NCBI GenBank assembly: GCA_036365515.1
Contig: CM070877.1
Location: 69,595,522 to 69,659,521, forward strand
Direction of reading: 5' to 3'
DNA length: 64,000 nucleotides
Origin: Torymus aiolomorphi
Taxonomy: Eukaryota; Arthropoda; Insecta; Hymenoptera; Torymidae
Within the stretch, counting starts at the first letter, position 1; each line of letters opens with the position of its first letter. The position numbers and the translations under genes are program-made. Shown here piece by piece: positions 23,540-36,614 of the stretch. The notes under the pieces were generated by a model. The model was given only the letters and a program-made list of their open reading frames with translations. It ran no database searches and was not told the origin of the DNA.

Positions 23540-23777
23540 CCTGTCTTCAATAGGCGAATGATGCGTTATGCATGATGCATTATGCATGATGAAAAAAATG
23601 TTGTTGTCCGATATCTACTGAATTTGTAGTCAGTGGTTGAAGAAGAACACACCTTCTCTCTAAGCGGGTGTCATACATAACCACTGACTACAAATTCAGT
23701 AGATATCAGAAAACAAAATTTTTTTCATCATGCATAATGCATCATGCATAACGCATCGTTCACCTATTGAAGACAGG
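23540..23777. mobile_element. Hairpin element at dimer junction
   Basis: cctgtcttcaatagg pairs with cctattgaagacagg, then the atgatgcgttatgcatgatg arms, then a tactgaatttgtagtcagtg pair. The sequence just outside the right end repeats the one at 21232, so the element sits exactly where one dimer ends and the next begins. Confidence 0.75.
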
Positions 23778-25805
23778 ACGTTACTACGCGATACACCCTA
23801 GCATAAATGATTAAGTAACGCTTTTTAAAATTATTTACCGTAATTCTTGTTTTTATTACTGAAATATTTTTCATTATTATTTTACAAATAATTAATCCTA
23901 ATTTTTACTAATGTAAATGTTTGACCTGCCGGGTACGAAATTGCTCAATCACGCACTCATACGCGTGCACACACACTCGAACACGATAATCTATTAATTT
24001 TTATTTGATTTTTCAATAGAATACATAATTGTTGGAGTCGCAGCGCCCGTGGTCAGAGTAATATCGCTTGCCGATACTATGGGACACCTTGTAATCTTGG
24101 AAACTGCAAATTGCGTAATGAATCGTTAGGTAACGTATTTTTCATTTATGTAACAAAATTGAATTTTTGATTAGTACGCTTTACCACTCTGGGTGATTAT
24201 TTCGTCAAGTCAATTATTAATAATACAACATCAAAAAATACAAAATTCAAATATTTCTGGCCTGAAATAGTACAGTCTATCGTATTACAATGTAAACAGA
24301 CTTTACTTATAGCGACACTTTTTTATTTGACTTTTATTCTTATTTCTGTATTCAAAAATAATTTGTACGGCGATGCTTGGTATTTCAGACAGTGGACTAG
24401 CTCTGGGTGACCAAGCTCAGCTATGGTTAGGAAAATCGTGGTGTCATCAGACTTTGGATAAGATGGTTGTCTCAGTAACAATACGTGTTACAAGTATTTC
24501 AACTGTAATTTGGCCTCCGGCTGGTAGATATTTTACAGAGAAGCAAGATCATACGCTCCGGGCTGTGACCCACGAAGTATCGCTTGCCCATCCGTAAACT
24601 CTACCCAGACCAAGTTATGTAAGTTTATATATTTTTATATTGTCTTTACATTATGAAAAAAATGAAACTTCAATTTAAAGTGATAATCTATCTAAATGAA
24701 AACTAGCAAAACTAATTAGGTAACGCATTTTTCAATTATTTACCCTATTTCTTTTCTCGATTACTGAAAGAGTTATTATATTATTTTATTTGCAATTAAT
24801 ATCGAGTTCTAATGACGGACTTACCAGCTGGCTGGAGCAGCCATTTTGTGCTGGAAGTACGATGCAAGTGTAAGCAAGAGCTTAAAACGCGACACACTAG
24901 CATAAATGATAAAGCAACGCTTTTGAAAAATTATATACCATAATTCCCGTTGTTATTACGGAAATATTTGTCATTATCATTTAACAAAAAGTTAATCGTA
25001 CTTTTTACCAATGTAAACCCACCGGCTACGAAATTATTCAATAACGCACGCACACGCGAAGACGACAATATATTTATTTGTATTTAATTTTTCAACAGTA
25101 ATCTGCTACTGACGACCGTCATTCGAATATGTTTTTGAATTGGTTATTGGATACATAATTGCTGGAGTCGCCGCGCCCATGGTCAGAGTAATATCGCTCG
25201 CCGAATCTATGGGACTCCTTGTAATCTTGGAAACTTTAAACTGTGTAATGAATCTTTAGGTAACGTATTTTTCATTTATGTAACAAAATTGAATTTTTTA
25301 TTACTACGCTTTACCACTCAGGGTGTTTATTTCGTCAAGTCAATTATGAATATTACAACATGAAAAAATTGAAACATCAAATATTTTTGTCCTGAAATCG
25401 TACAGTCAATCGTATCACAATGTAAAAAGACTTTTCTTTTTGGGACGCTTACTTTTTTTATTCGACTTTTATTCTTATAACACTATCCAAAAATTATTCG
25501 TACGGCGATACTTGGTATTTCAGACAGTGAACTAGGTATTGGTGGCCAAATTCACCTATCATTAGCAAGATATGCTGTCTCTGGCTGTCGCCAACATAAA
25601 AAACTGTTAGACTAAAGGTGATGTCGTTAGTCTTAGCTACTAGATGTTTTACAAAGAAGCAAGATTATACGGTCCGGGTCATTATGTGACACACGCAGTA
25701 TATCTTGTCCATCCGTAAACTCTACCCAGGCCAAGTTATGTACGTTTATATATTTTTATATTGTCTTTACATTGTGAAAAAAATAAAACTTCGTTTTAAA
25801 GTGAT

Positions 25806-28720
25806 TTTTTCAATATTGAACTATTTTTTAGTTCATAATCTATTAGGTTTATATTTCATTCTTGATGCAGGTGAACAGTGTAAATGACTGCGAAAGTCAA
25901 ATTTTCAGAGAAATCTGAATCATTTCCAATTATGCATGGGTTTCGAGAGAACCATTTCCTGAGAAGTATTCTATTTTCTTCTAAAATAGGATTGGAATTA
26001 ATGGTAATATGAATTACCATTAAATGTAATTTGGGCTCCTAAATTTAATTTATAACGTTTTATTTTAGTGTAATCAAAGTCTTTAAATGTTACTGAATAG
26101 TTATTATGGTTTGTAAATTTTAAAAATATATGTAGGAAAAAAATTTGAATATTAAAAGTTTCCATTCAGTCAACTGATACAAGTATCGAAGTGGTTGGAA
26201 TGTTATATGATTTTTAAAATGATTTATTAAATAAGTCTGTATTAATACTTGGTGTACATATTTGAAAATTTCTGCTCTTGTAAAACTTAAATATTAATTT
26301 GAGAGGTTAGCCAGTTAAAGGGTAAAATCATGTAACATTCTAGCCAGTTCAGTATTAAACTAAAAATAAGTTTTTTTTTTATTTTTTTCTGCACATTTTT
26401 TTAACATTTAAAAGCTATTTACAAAATTTCAAGGCTTTCACATGATAGCTAAGTAGCGAAACCACAAAACGTATAGTCTAGTAAAATATCTCAACGATGG
26501 GATCGACAGAAGAATCTAAGTTCAGAACTGTTTTGTAAATTTTCTCCCCAGACGCTATGTTTACTAAGGCTTTTAAATTTTGCATAGAAGTTCTCAATAT
26601 CTAATAAATATAAAAAATATTTGTATAAGAAAAAAGAAAATAAAAAAGATATACTACCCAACTTGGCTGTTGGAAGATTACATAAAATTATTAGTATAGG
26701 ACATTATTCATTCAATGTAATGTGGGCTCCTAGATTTATTGAATAGTTTTAGTTAGCTTATTGCCTATATAATAATTGAATGTAACCCTTTATAGTCCAG
26801 TTGGAAAAATAATTTCGACTCGAAATATGCTGTTTAGTATAATAATAAACTTCTATGTCACTTTGACTCTCATGAAAAAAATCATGATATTTATTTAACG
26901 TAATAATAATAAGCAACATAAAGCAATTTTTTTTTCTTCTTTTTGAATGTCAACCTCATTAGAGTTCCTAATAATACAGATTGTTTAATATTTTCCATTA
27001 GTTTTTATTTAAATAACACCAATTTCTCGATGGAAGTTAACCTCATTAAAAAGTTTATCATTAATTTATATCAACGTGAAATTGTCAGTGTGTTCTTTGT
27101 TTTTTATAATTTAGTTGGCTGGGCTACAGACAAATTTTTTCGATTATTGTATAACAGACATGGGATTTATATTTTTTAGTAAATTAATAATTTATTAAAT
27201 TTTGCAAATCTGAATAATTATATTATTGGAGTGACTTTCATTGATTCTTATACTATAATAGATTAGATAGTGTCTCACTTCGAAATAAGTATTAAACGCA
27301 ATGAAATAATATTCGAAAAATTTCAAATTCTTTAGTTTTGTAAATTAAAATTTAAAATATACTGCTCGGTCTTTTTTTTTGGCTAAATTATAGCTTTTGT
27401 GACTTGATTTTACGGTGAAATATGAGTGCCCATAATCCTATTTATGCAGTATGAATATTTACACCCTCTCCCCGTGTCAACTAAAACACCGTCATTTTGT
27501 TCGGGCGACGTAGGGAGGTTTAAGTGCCAGGGCGACTTTAGTCCAGCAGGACCGCGCGCTCGCTTTTACCGACATTTCTCGACTATGCTCGCACACGAGT
27601 TTCATTCCTCTTCCTTATTTAATTTACGGAATTTTTATAGTATGATCTTCAATTTATCGTAAACCCTTTTATCACCTTATTTATGTTTATTGTGGCGGTC
27701 ATGTCTTAAAAAAGTTTGAACTTAATAAACTCTTATGAGAAATAATTTATTTGGCACCGATATCTAGAAATCTATTTCGTTAAAACATCTGATTTTTCTG
27801 TAATGATTTTTTATTATTTATTACGCGATGCTTACGAACAAACAAATGATTTATATTAAATAAATTGAACAAGAGTATTCTGTTGTGATAGCTATAATTT
27901 TAAAACTGTTTTCGAAAACTACAAATGCTACTTCATTATTTAGAAGTAAAATCAAAAGAAACATCACTCTCGAAAATACAGAGAATAAAAAAAGATACCG
28001 TAGTAAATCCAAAAAATTTTTCCCGGAATCCGAGTCACGAGTTCACGCTGGCGTCTCTACCCCCCCCCCCCCTTTCGTAATACTCGCGTGCGCCTCCCTC
28101 TCTCCCTCCCTTCTTGACTCGTACCATTAGGTGGTGGGGGGGTTGAAGCCCATCGGGACCATCGAGAGTGATAGTTTGGGATGGAGAGCAAGTCGCACCC
28201 ATTTTCCTTACCCCTACCCATCGCACGCTCGCTAATGTTCTCTTCGCTCCCGCCACAGTCACTCGACGACGAGGTGAGGACCCGGCACCGGCAGCAAATC
28301 TTCACTGCTGTAATCATCGTAGTGTTCATAAAATTTCTATTGAATTCCATTTTTCGAATTTGGCTTCTGGTGTTATCAAGCTACCACCGATCTCGCAGAA
28401 TCTACTACATAAGGTACACTTTTCGTAAATGATCTCCTTCTTTTTTTAACGTGTTTGAAACTTCGTTGCCGACATTTTTTCGCGTCGATTATTCCACCTA
28501 TAGAGCATGTAGTTTGCGTCAGATCGCAACTAGCGCTGCTGCGTTGATGATTGCACATAACAAATTCAATTTACAGGGACTTATCTAAATACAACATTTC
28601 GATTTTTCACATGCAGTTTTTTTATTTCGAATATTTCGTACTTACAGTGGGGACGAAACTATTCGAAAATTTGGATTGATAATATTTGTAACGTTGCCTT
28701 TCATAAAATGCGAGTGGGCG
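25806..28720. repeat. Segmental duplication, copy A (~2.9 kb)
   Basis: The interval is colinear with 33395-36612: both start with actattttttagttc or a similar text and a tgatgcagg block, and both end with gtggggacg and the tttgtaacgttgc block. Copy A lacks the two insertions found in copy B. It contains a GC-richer part at 27470-27600 (gggcgacgtaggga) and another at 28020-28300. No domain was recognised in its short ORFs. Confidence 0.85.
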
Positions 28721-31700
28721 TTTGCCGTAACTATGGGACTCCCCGTAATCTTGGAAACATGAAACTGTGTAACGAATGATTTATGCGAGACACTGTAGCA
28801 TAAATCATTAGGTAACACTTTTTAAAATTATACACCATAATTCCTTTTTTTATTACTGAATCGTTTTTGATTATCGGGATTTTTCGAAGTTCAACATCAT
28901 TAGATTTTTAATAATTTTAGATGTCTTTTTCTTTAAATTAGTCTTAGTATATGATGGTTGTCTCAGTAACAATATACACGTTAGAAGTATTATAAATGTA
29001 ATTTGGACTCAAGCTGGTAGATGTTTTACAGAGAAGCAAGATTATACATTCCGAGCTGTGACCCACGCAGTATATATTGTCCATCCGTAAACTCTACCCA
29101 GGCCAAGTTATGTACGTTTATATATTTTTATATTGTCTTTACATTATGAAAAAAATTAAACTTCATTTTAAAGTGATAATCTTCCTAAATGAAAACCAGC
29201 GAAACTAATTAGGTAACGCATCTTTCAATTATTTATTTACTCTCTTTCGTTTCACGAACAGTGAAAGGGTTTTTATATTATTTTATTTGCAATTAATATC
29301 GAGTTCTAATGACGGCCTTACCAGCTGGCTGGAGCAGCCCATTTGTTCTGGATGTACGATTTAAGTGTAAGCAAGAGCTTACCATACGACACACTAGCAT
29401 AAATGATGAAGCAACGCTTTTGAAAAAGTATATACCATAATTCCCGTTTTTATTACGGAAATATATTTCATTATCATTTAACAAAAATTTAATCGTACTT
29501 TTTACCAATGTAACTATTAAACCTACCGGCTACAGAATTGTTCAATAACGCAGGCACACGCTAACACAACAATATATTTATTTGTATTTCATTTTTCAAC
29601 AGTAATCTGCCACTGACGATCGCCATTCGAATATTTTTTTGGATGGGTTATTGGATACATAATTGCTGGAGTCTCCCCGCCCGTGGTCAGAGTAATATTG
29701 CTCGTTGAATCTATGGGTCTCCTTGTAATCTAGGAAACTTCAAACTGTGTAATGAATCATTAGGTAACGTATTTTTCATTTATGTAACAAAATTGAATTT
29801 TTTATTACTACGCTTTATCACTTTGGGTTTTTATTTCGTCAAGTCAATTATGAATATTACAACATGAAAAAATTGAAATATGAAATATTTTTGTCTGGAA
29901 ATCGTACAGTCAATCGTATCACAATGTAAAAAGACTTTCCTTTTTGGGACGCTTACTTTTTTTATTCGACTTTTATTCTTATAACACTATCCAAAAATTA
30001 TACGTACTGCGATACTTGGTATTTCAGACAGTGGACTAGGTCTTGGTGGCCAAGCTCACCTATGGTTAGCAAGATATACTGTCTTTGGCTGCCGCAAACA
30101 TAAAAAACTGTTAGACTAAAGGGTAATGTCGTTAGTCTTAGTATATGATGGTTGTCTCAGTAACAATATACACGTTAGAAGTATTACAAATGTAATTTGG
30201 ACTCAAGCTGGTAGATGTTTAACAGAGAAGCAAGATTATACGATCCAGGCTGTGACCCACGCAGTATATCTTGTCCATCCATAAACTCTACCCAGGCCAA
30301 GTTATGTACGTTTATATATTTTTATATTGTCTTTACATTATGAAAAAAATAAAACTTAATTTTAAAGTGATAATCTTCCTAAATGAAAACTCTAGCAAAA
30401 CTAATAACGTAACGCATCTTTCAAATATTTATTTACTCTCATTCGTTTCACGAACAGTGAAAGGGTTTTTATATTATTTTATTTGCAATTAATAGCGAGT
30501 TCTACCGACAGATTTACCAGCCGACTGGAGCAGCCATTTTGTGCTGGACGTACGATGTAAGTGTAAGCGAGAGCTTACAACGCGACACACTAGCATAAAT
30601 GATAAAGCAACGCTTTTGAAAAATTATATACCATAATTCCCGTTTTTATCACGGAAATATATTTCATTATCATTTAACACAAATTTAATCGTACTTTTTA
30701 CAAATGTAACTGTTAAACCTACCGGCTACAAAATTGTTCAATAACGCAGGCACACGCTAACACAACAATATATTTATTTGTATTTCATTTTTCAACAGTA
30801 ATCTCCCACTGACGACCATTATTCGAATATTTTTTTGGATTGGTATTTGGATACATAATTGCTGGAGTCTCTCCGCCAGTGGTCAGAGTAATATTGCTCG
30901 TTGAATCTATCCGACTCCTTGTAATCTTGGAAACTGCAAACTGTGTAATGAATCATTAGGTAACGTATTTTTCATTTATGTAACAAAATTGAATTTTTTA
31001 TTACTACGCTTTATCATTCTGGGTTTTTATTTCGTCAAGTCAATCATGAATATTACAACATGAAAAAATTGATACATGAAATATTTTTGTCCCGAAATCG
31101 TACAGTCAATCGTATCACAATATAAAAAGACTTTTCTTTTTGGGACGCTTACTTATTTTATTCGACTTTTATTCTTATAACACTAACCAAAAATTATTCG
31201 TACTGCGATACTTGGTATTTCAGACAGTGGGCTAGGTCTTGGTAGCCAAGCTTATCTATGGTTAGCAAGATATGCTGTCTTTGGCTGCCGTCAACATAAA
31301 AAACTGTTAGACTAAAGGGTAATGTCGTTAGTCTTAGTATATGATGGTTGTCTCAGTAACAATATACACGTTAGAAGTATTACAAATGTAATTTGGACTC
31401 AAGCTGGTAGATGTTTAACAGAGAAGCAAGATTATACGGTCGGGGCTGTGACCCACGCAGTATATCTTGTCCATCCATAAACTCTACCCAGGCCAAGTTA
31501 TGTACGTTTATATATTTTTATATTGTCTTTACATTATGAAAAAAATAAAACTTAATTTTAAAGTGATATTCTTCCACAATGAAAACTCTAGCAAAACTAA
31601 TGATGTAACGCATCTTTCAATTATTTATTTACTCTCGTTCGTTTCACGAACAGTGAAAGGGTTTTTATATTATTTTATTTGCAATTAATAGCGAGTTCTA

Positions 31701-31850
31701 CCGACGAACTTACCAACTGGCTGGAGCAGCCAATTTGTTCTGGATGTACAATGTAAGTGTAAGCAAGAGCTTACCACGCGACACACTCTAGCCTAAATGA
31801 TTAAGTAACGCTTTTTCAAATCATATACCATGTCATTAGAATATTTTTCT
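28720..31850. repeat. Further ~1.19-kb units of the 21-25 kb family
   Basis: Variant units with gatggttgtctcagtaacaa occur at about 28950, 30150 and 31345. They carry an inserted segment (gccgcaaacataaaaaactg or similar) that the 21-25 kb units lack, and several frame breaks, so they are older or a separate subfamily. A partial terminal unit runs to 32100. Confidence 0.8.
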
Positions 31851-32309
31851 GATTGCTTATTCGATACATATTTGCTGGAGTCGCAGCGCCACAAGTCAGA
31901 GGGTTTTTGTTGGCCGAAAGAATTGGACGCTTTGTAATCTTGGAAACTTCAAATTGTGTAACGAATGATTTATGCGAGACACTGTAGCATTAATCATTAG
32001 ATATCACTTTTTAAAATTATACACCATAATTCCTGTTTTTATTACTGAAACGTTTTTGATTATCGAGATTATTCGAAGATCGACATCATTAGAGTTTTTA
32101 ACAATGTGTGATGGATTTTGTTTTCAATTATTTTCTGTTTTTATTAAGCTATTTATTTTGCTACGAGCTAAAAATAAGGAACTTTATTGTTATACTACAC
32201 TAGTATGATTAGCAGTGTGTTAATATAAGTCCTATCCCTTATGTTGAATTTGTAGAAAAGAAATTTTTACTATTTAAATCTTGAACTATTTTTGAATTCA
32301 AAACCTATA

Positions 32310-32985
32310 CTGGGCTTACAGAAAAATTTTCCGATTGTGCTTTTTAGTTCACTTTTTGTGTATAATTAGTCAGTATTTTTCTTATTTCTCTATGCCTTAT
32401 AATTTAAACGTTACAATTTCGCGCCAGCGGCGAAGGGGGGGGGGGGGTGGTGCGATACAGCGAAAGGAAATTTTTTGAGTCTATTCCTTTCATCGTTCCT
32501 CTCCAAAATTTCAAGTGAAAAAGGCCCGCATATTAGAAAAGTATACTGGCTTATTCTGAACAAAAAGAAAACCAAAAAAGTTATCAATGATTTTTTCTGC
32601 AAGACTAATAGTTTTAGGAGAGAAAATTAAATTGGCTTTTTCAATATTGGAACTATTTTTTAATTAAAAAACTATTAGGTTTACAGAAAGAATGTTACAA
32701 AACTTTTTCTGTTCTCTTTTTGTGTAGAATCGGGCAGTATTTTTTTATTTCTCTATGCCTTATACTTTCAAAGTTGAAATTTTGGAGGGGAACGATAAAA
32801 GGAAAAGAAATCTTTGTATTCTTTTCCTCTTGTTGTTCCTACCCAAAATTTCAGCTTTTTAAGTAAGAAGGCCAGAGAAATAGAAAAAATATTTACCGAT
32901 TCTGAACAAAATGAAAATCCAAAAAGATATTTATTTTTTTTTCCTGCAAACCTAATATTTTTAGGAGAAAAATAAAATTGACTTT
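32310..32985. repeat. Two diverged copies of the 346-bp satellite
   Basis: gttctctttttgtgtagaat at about 32712 and its variant at 32347, the tactggcttattctgaac block and the cctgcaaacctaat block match the array at 15575-17735 with many substitutions. A run of 14 g lies at 32436-32449. Confidence 0.8.
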
Positions 32986-32989
32986 TTAA

Positions 32990-33388
32990 GGGGGTGTCGC
33001 ACTATACTAACACTGTTTTATCGGCGGAACATGTAAAAGTAATGAATATAAATAAAAGGATAATGATTTACGCCTTAGACAAATTCAGTTGCCCTGCGCA
33101 ATGCTGTAATACATCATTCTACAAAGTTTCGAGGCAAAAAAACAACGACACCTTTGTTTATTTTTGGAACGAAATTTGGTTAATTTTCGTTAATTTTCGT
33201 TCCAAAAATAAACAAAGTTGTTGTCGTTTTTTGGTCTCAAAACTTCGTAGAACGATGTATTAGAGGATTACGCAGGGCAAGTGAATTTGTTTAAGACGCA
33301 AGTCATTATCCTTTTATTTATATTAATTATTTTGACATGTTCTGCCGATAAAACAGGGTTAGTGATTAAGTAGGACTATTACACCACC
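32990..33388. mobile_element. TTAA-flanked fold-back element, ~400 bp
   Basis: TTAA at 32986-32989 and 33389-33392 flanks ends GGGGGTGT and ACACCACC. The arms are inverted over almost the entire length (tgttttatcggcggaacatg on the left with its complement at the right), meeting near 33185 in gttaattttcg repeats. It interrupts a satellite copy. Confidence 0.8.
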
Positions 33389-33781
33389 TTAATCTTAAAC
33401 TATTTTTTAATTCAAAATCTATTAGGTTTACATTTCATTCTTGATGCAGGTGTACAGCGTAAGTGACTGCGAAAGTCAGGTTTTGAGGAAAATCTGAATC
33501 ATTTCCAATTATACATAGGTTTGGAGAGAACCATTTTCTGAGAAGTATTCTATTTTTTTCTAAAATAGTAATTTCAATTACCATTAAATGTGATTTGGGC
33601 TCCTAGATTTAATTTATAACGTTTTATTTTAGTATAATCAAAGTCTTTAAATGGTTTTCAATGGTTATTAATTGTTTGTAAATGTTAAAAATATGTGTAG
33701 GAAAATAAATTTGAATATTAAAAGTTTCCATTCAGTCAACTCAGACAAGTATCGAAGTGGTTGGAATGTTATATGATTTTT

Positions 33782-33955
33782 ATAGTACATTTCGACACGG
33801 GTGGGGAAGTCGATTATTTATTATTACTCGCTTCGCTCGTGCAAAAAGTCACACCAGCTAAATAATCGACTTGCGCACTAGTTTCGAACGGTATTTTATA
33901 CCACGAGTGCCGAAAAATCACATCAAAGTTGCGATTTTAAGGTTGGAGTGGTATA
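33782..33955. mobile_element. 174-bp insertion in duplication copy B
   Basis: Copy A reads atgatttttaaaatgattt at the site, while copy B is interrupted between the two halves. The insert has an inner pair (aagtcgattattt with aaataatcgactt) around a tactcgcttcgctcgtg loop. Exact ends and target duplication are ambiguous because the site is A/T-only. Confidence 0.7.
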
Positions 33956-35967
33956 AAAATGATTTATTAAATAAGTCTGTATTAATAATTTCTATACATA
34001 TTTGAAAATTTCTCCTCTTGTAAAACTTTAATATTAATTTGAGAGGATAGGATACTGCAGTTGAAGGGTAAAATCTTGTAACATTCTAGCCAGTTCAGTA
34101 TTTAACTAACAATAAATGTTTAAAATTTTTTTCTGCACCTGTTTTTAACATTTAAAAGCTATTTACAAAATTCAATGCTTTCACTATGATAGCTTAGGAG
34201 CAAAACAACAAAACGTATAGTCTAGTAAAATATCTCAACTATGTGATCGACAGAAGAATCTAAGTTCAGAACTGTTTTGTAAATTTTCTCGTCAGCCGCT
34301 ATGTTTACTACGGCTTTTAAATTTTGCTTAGAAGTTCTCAATATCTAATAAATGTAAAAAATATTTGTAAAAGAAAAAGAAAATAAAAAAATATATACTA
34401 CCCAACTTGGCTGTGGGAAGATTACATACAATTATTAGTATAAGACATTATTCATTCAATGTATTGTGGGCTCCTAGATTTATTGAATAGTTTTAGTTAG
34501 TTTATTGCCTATATAATAATTGAATGTAACCCTTTATAGTCCAGTTGGAAAAATAATTTTGACTCGAAATATGCTGTATACTATAATAATAAACTTCTAC
34601 GTCACTTTGAGTCTTACAAAAAAAAAAAATTAGATATATTTAATCTAATAATAATAAGCAACATAAGGGCAATTTTTTTTTCTTCTTTTCGAATGTCAAC
34701 ATCATAAGAGTTCTTAATGTAGTTAATAATAATACAGATTGTTTAATATTTTCAATTATTTGTCAGTTAAATAAAACCAATTAATTCCTTGAAGGAAGTT
34801 AACGTAATTAAAATGTTAATCATTAAAGTATATCAACCTGAAATTGTCAGTGTGTTCTTGCCTTTTTATAAGTTAGTTGGCTGGTTTACAGATAAATTTT
34901 TTCTTTCGATTATTGTATAACAGATATGGGATCTACTTTTTCTAGTATGATAAAATTGCAAATCTGTATAATTATATTATTGGAGTGACTTTCATTGATT
35001 CTTATACTATAATAGATTAGATAGTGTATAACTTCCAAATAAGTATTATCCGCAATGAATTAATATTCGAAACATTTCAAATTCTTTAGTTTTGTAAATT
35101 AAAATTGAAAGTATACTCTTCGGTCTTTTTCTTGGCTAATGTATAGTCTTTTTAACTTGATTTTACGGTGAAATTTGAGTGCCCATAATCCCAGTTATGC
35201 AGTGTGAATATTTACACTTTCCCCACATATCAACAAAAACTCCGTCGTTTCTTTGAGAGACGTTGGGAGACTTTAGCCAAGTTGGACCGGGCGGTCGCTT
35301 TTACCGAATTTTCTGGGCTATGCTCGCGCACGAGTTTCACTCCTCTTCCTTATTTAATTTACGGAATTTGTACAGTATGATCTTTGATTTTCCGTAATCC
35401 CTTTTACCGTTGTATTTATGTTTATTGTGGGGGACCTGTCTTCAAAAAGTATGAAATTTGTAAACTCTTATGGGAAATTATTTATTTGGCACCGATACCT
35501 AGAAATTTATTTCGTCAAAACATAAGATTTTTCTGTAATGATTTATATTATATATTACGCGTTGCTCACGAACAAACAAATGATTTATATTAAAAAAAAT
35601 TAACGAGAGTCGTTTTTGTGATTGTTATAATTTTAAAACTGTTTTCGAGAAATACAAATCCAACTTTGTCATTTAGAAGTAAAATCATAAGAAACGTATT
35701 ACTCAAGAAAATAAGGAGAAAAACAAAAAAAAAACATACTGTACTAAGTCCCAGTCTTTTTCCCTGATTGCGAGTCGCGAGTTCGTGCTGGCGTCTCTAT
35801 CCCCTTTTCACAATGCTTGGTTGCACCTCCATCTCTCCCACCCTTCTTTACTCTTACCATTAGGTGGTGAGGGGTTTATGCCCATCTGGACTATCGAGAG
35901 CGCTAGTTTGAGATGGAGAGCAAGTCGCACCTATCATCCTTACCCCTACCCATCATCCGCTCGCTTA

Positions 35968-36131
35968 GGGACTGTCTCCATAAGTGTGCCTGTGCCTAGG
36001 CACACGAACTCTGAGTGAAGGGACTATAGCGTATCTGGCACGTTTTGGAGTCAAGATGAGCAAGATGCGCTATAGTCCCTTCACTCAGAGTTCGTGTGCC
36101 TAGGCACAGGCACACTTATGGAGACAGTCCC
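35968..36131. mobile_element. Hairpin MITE with TTA duplication
   Basis: The ends are GGGACTGTCTCCATAAGTG and its exact complement. The arms are about 65 bases, with TTA at 35965-35967 and 36132-36134. Copy A of the segmental duplication has an empty site (gctcgctaatgttctc), which confirms the insertion. The terminus GGGACTGTC is shared with the element at 13244. Confidence 0.9.
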
Positions 36132-36614
36132 TTATGTTCTCTCCGCACAGATAGGAGGACCAGACCACCGGCAGCGGAACGTCAATGCTATGATCGTCGT
36201 AGTGTTTATAAAAGTTCTATTAATTTCCATTTTTCAAAATTGGGCGATCTGTCTTATCAAGCTACCACCGATCTCGCAGAATCTACTACATAAGGTGCAT
36301 TTTCGTAAATGATCTCCTTATATTTTTAACGTCTGAACCTTCGTTGCCGACATTTTTTCGCGTCGCTTATTCCGCCTATACAGCCTGTACGTTGCGTCAT
36401 ATCTTAACTAGCTGTGTTGATGATTTTCCTGCATACGTCCAGCTTTGCACATAACTAATTCACTTTACAGGAACTAACTAAATACAACATTACGATTTTT
36501 CACATGTAGTTTTTTAATTTGAATTATTCATGCTTATAGTGGGGACGTTACTATTGGACAATTTACGATAGATACTATTTGTAACGTTGCTTTTGATGAA
36601 ATGCGAATGGGCAG

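Larger units (their letters stand above)
21120..25700. repeat. 1.14-kb unit family organised as a 2.5-kb dimer
   Basis: A conserved block with gacagtgg occurs at about 21860, 23005, 24390 and 25525. Units 1 and 3 are more similar to each other than to units 2 and 4: for example units 1 and 3 share gacctgccgggtacgaaatt, and units 2 and 4 share ccaccggctacgaaatt. The duplicated entity is therefore a dimer of about 2,525 bases (21232 to 23757). A hairpin element lies at the dimer junction. Confidence 0.85.
33395..36612. repeat. Segmental duplication, copy B (~3.2 kb)
   Basis: Colinear with 25806-28720. It contains two insertions absent from copy A: about 33782-33955 and 35968-36131. The rest differs by substitutions and small indels. 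No intact gene was recognised. Confidence 0.85.
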
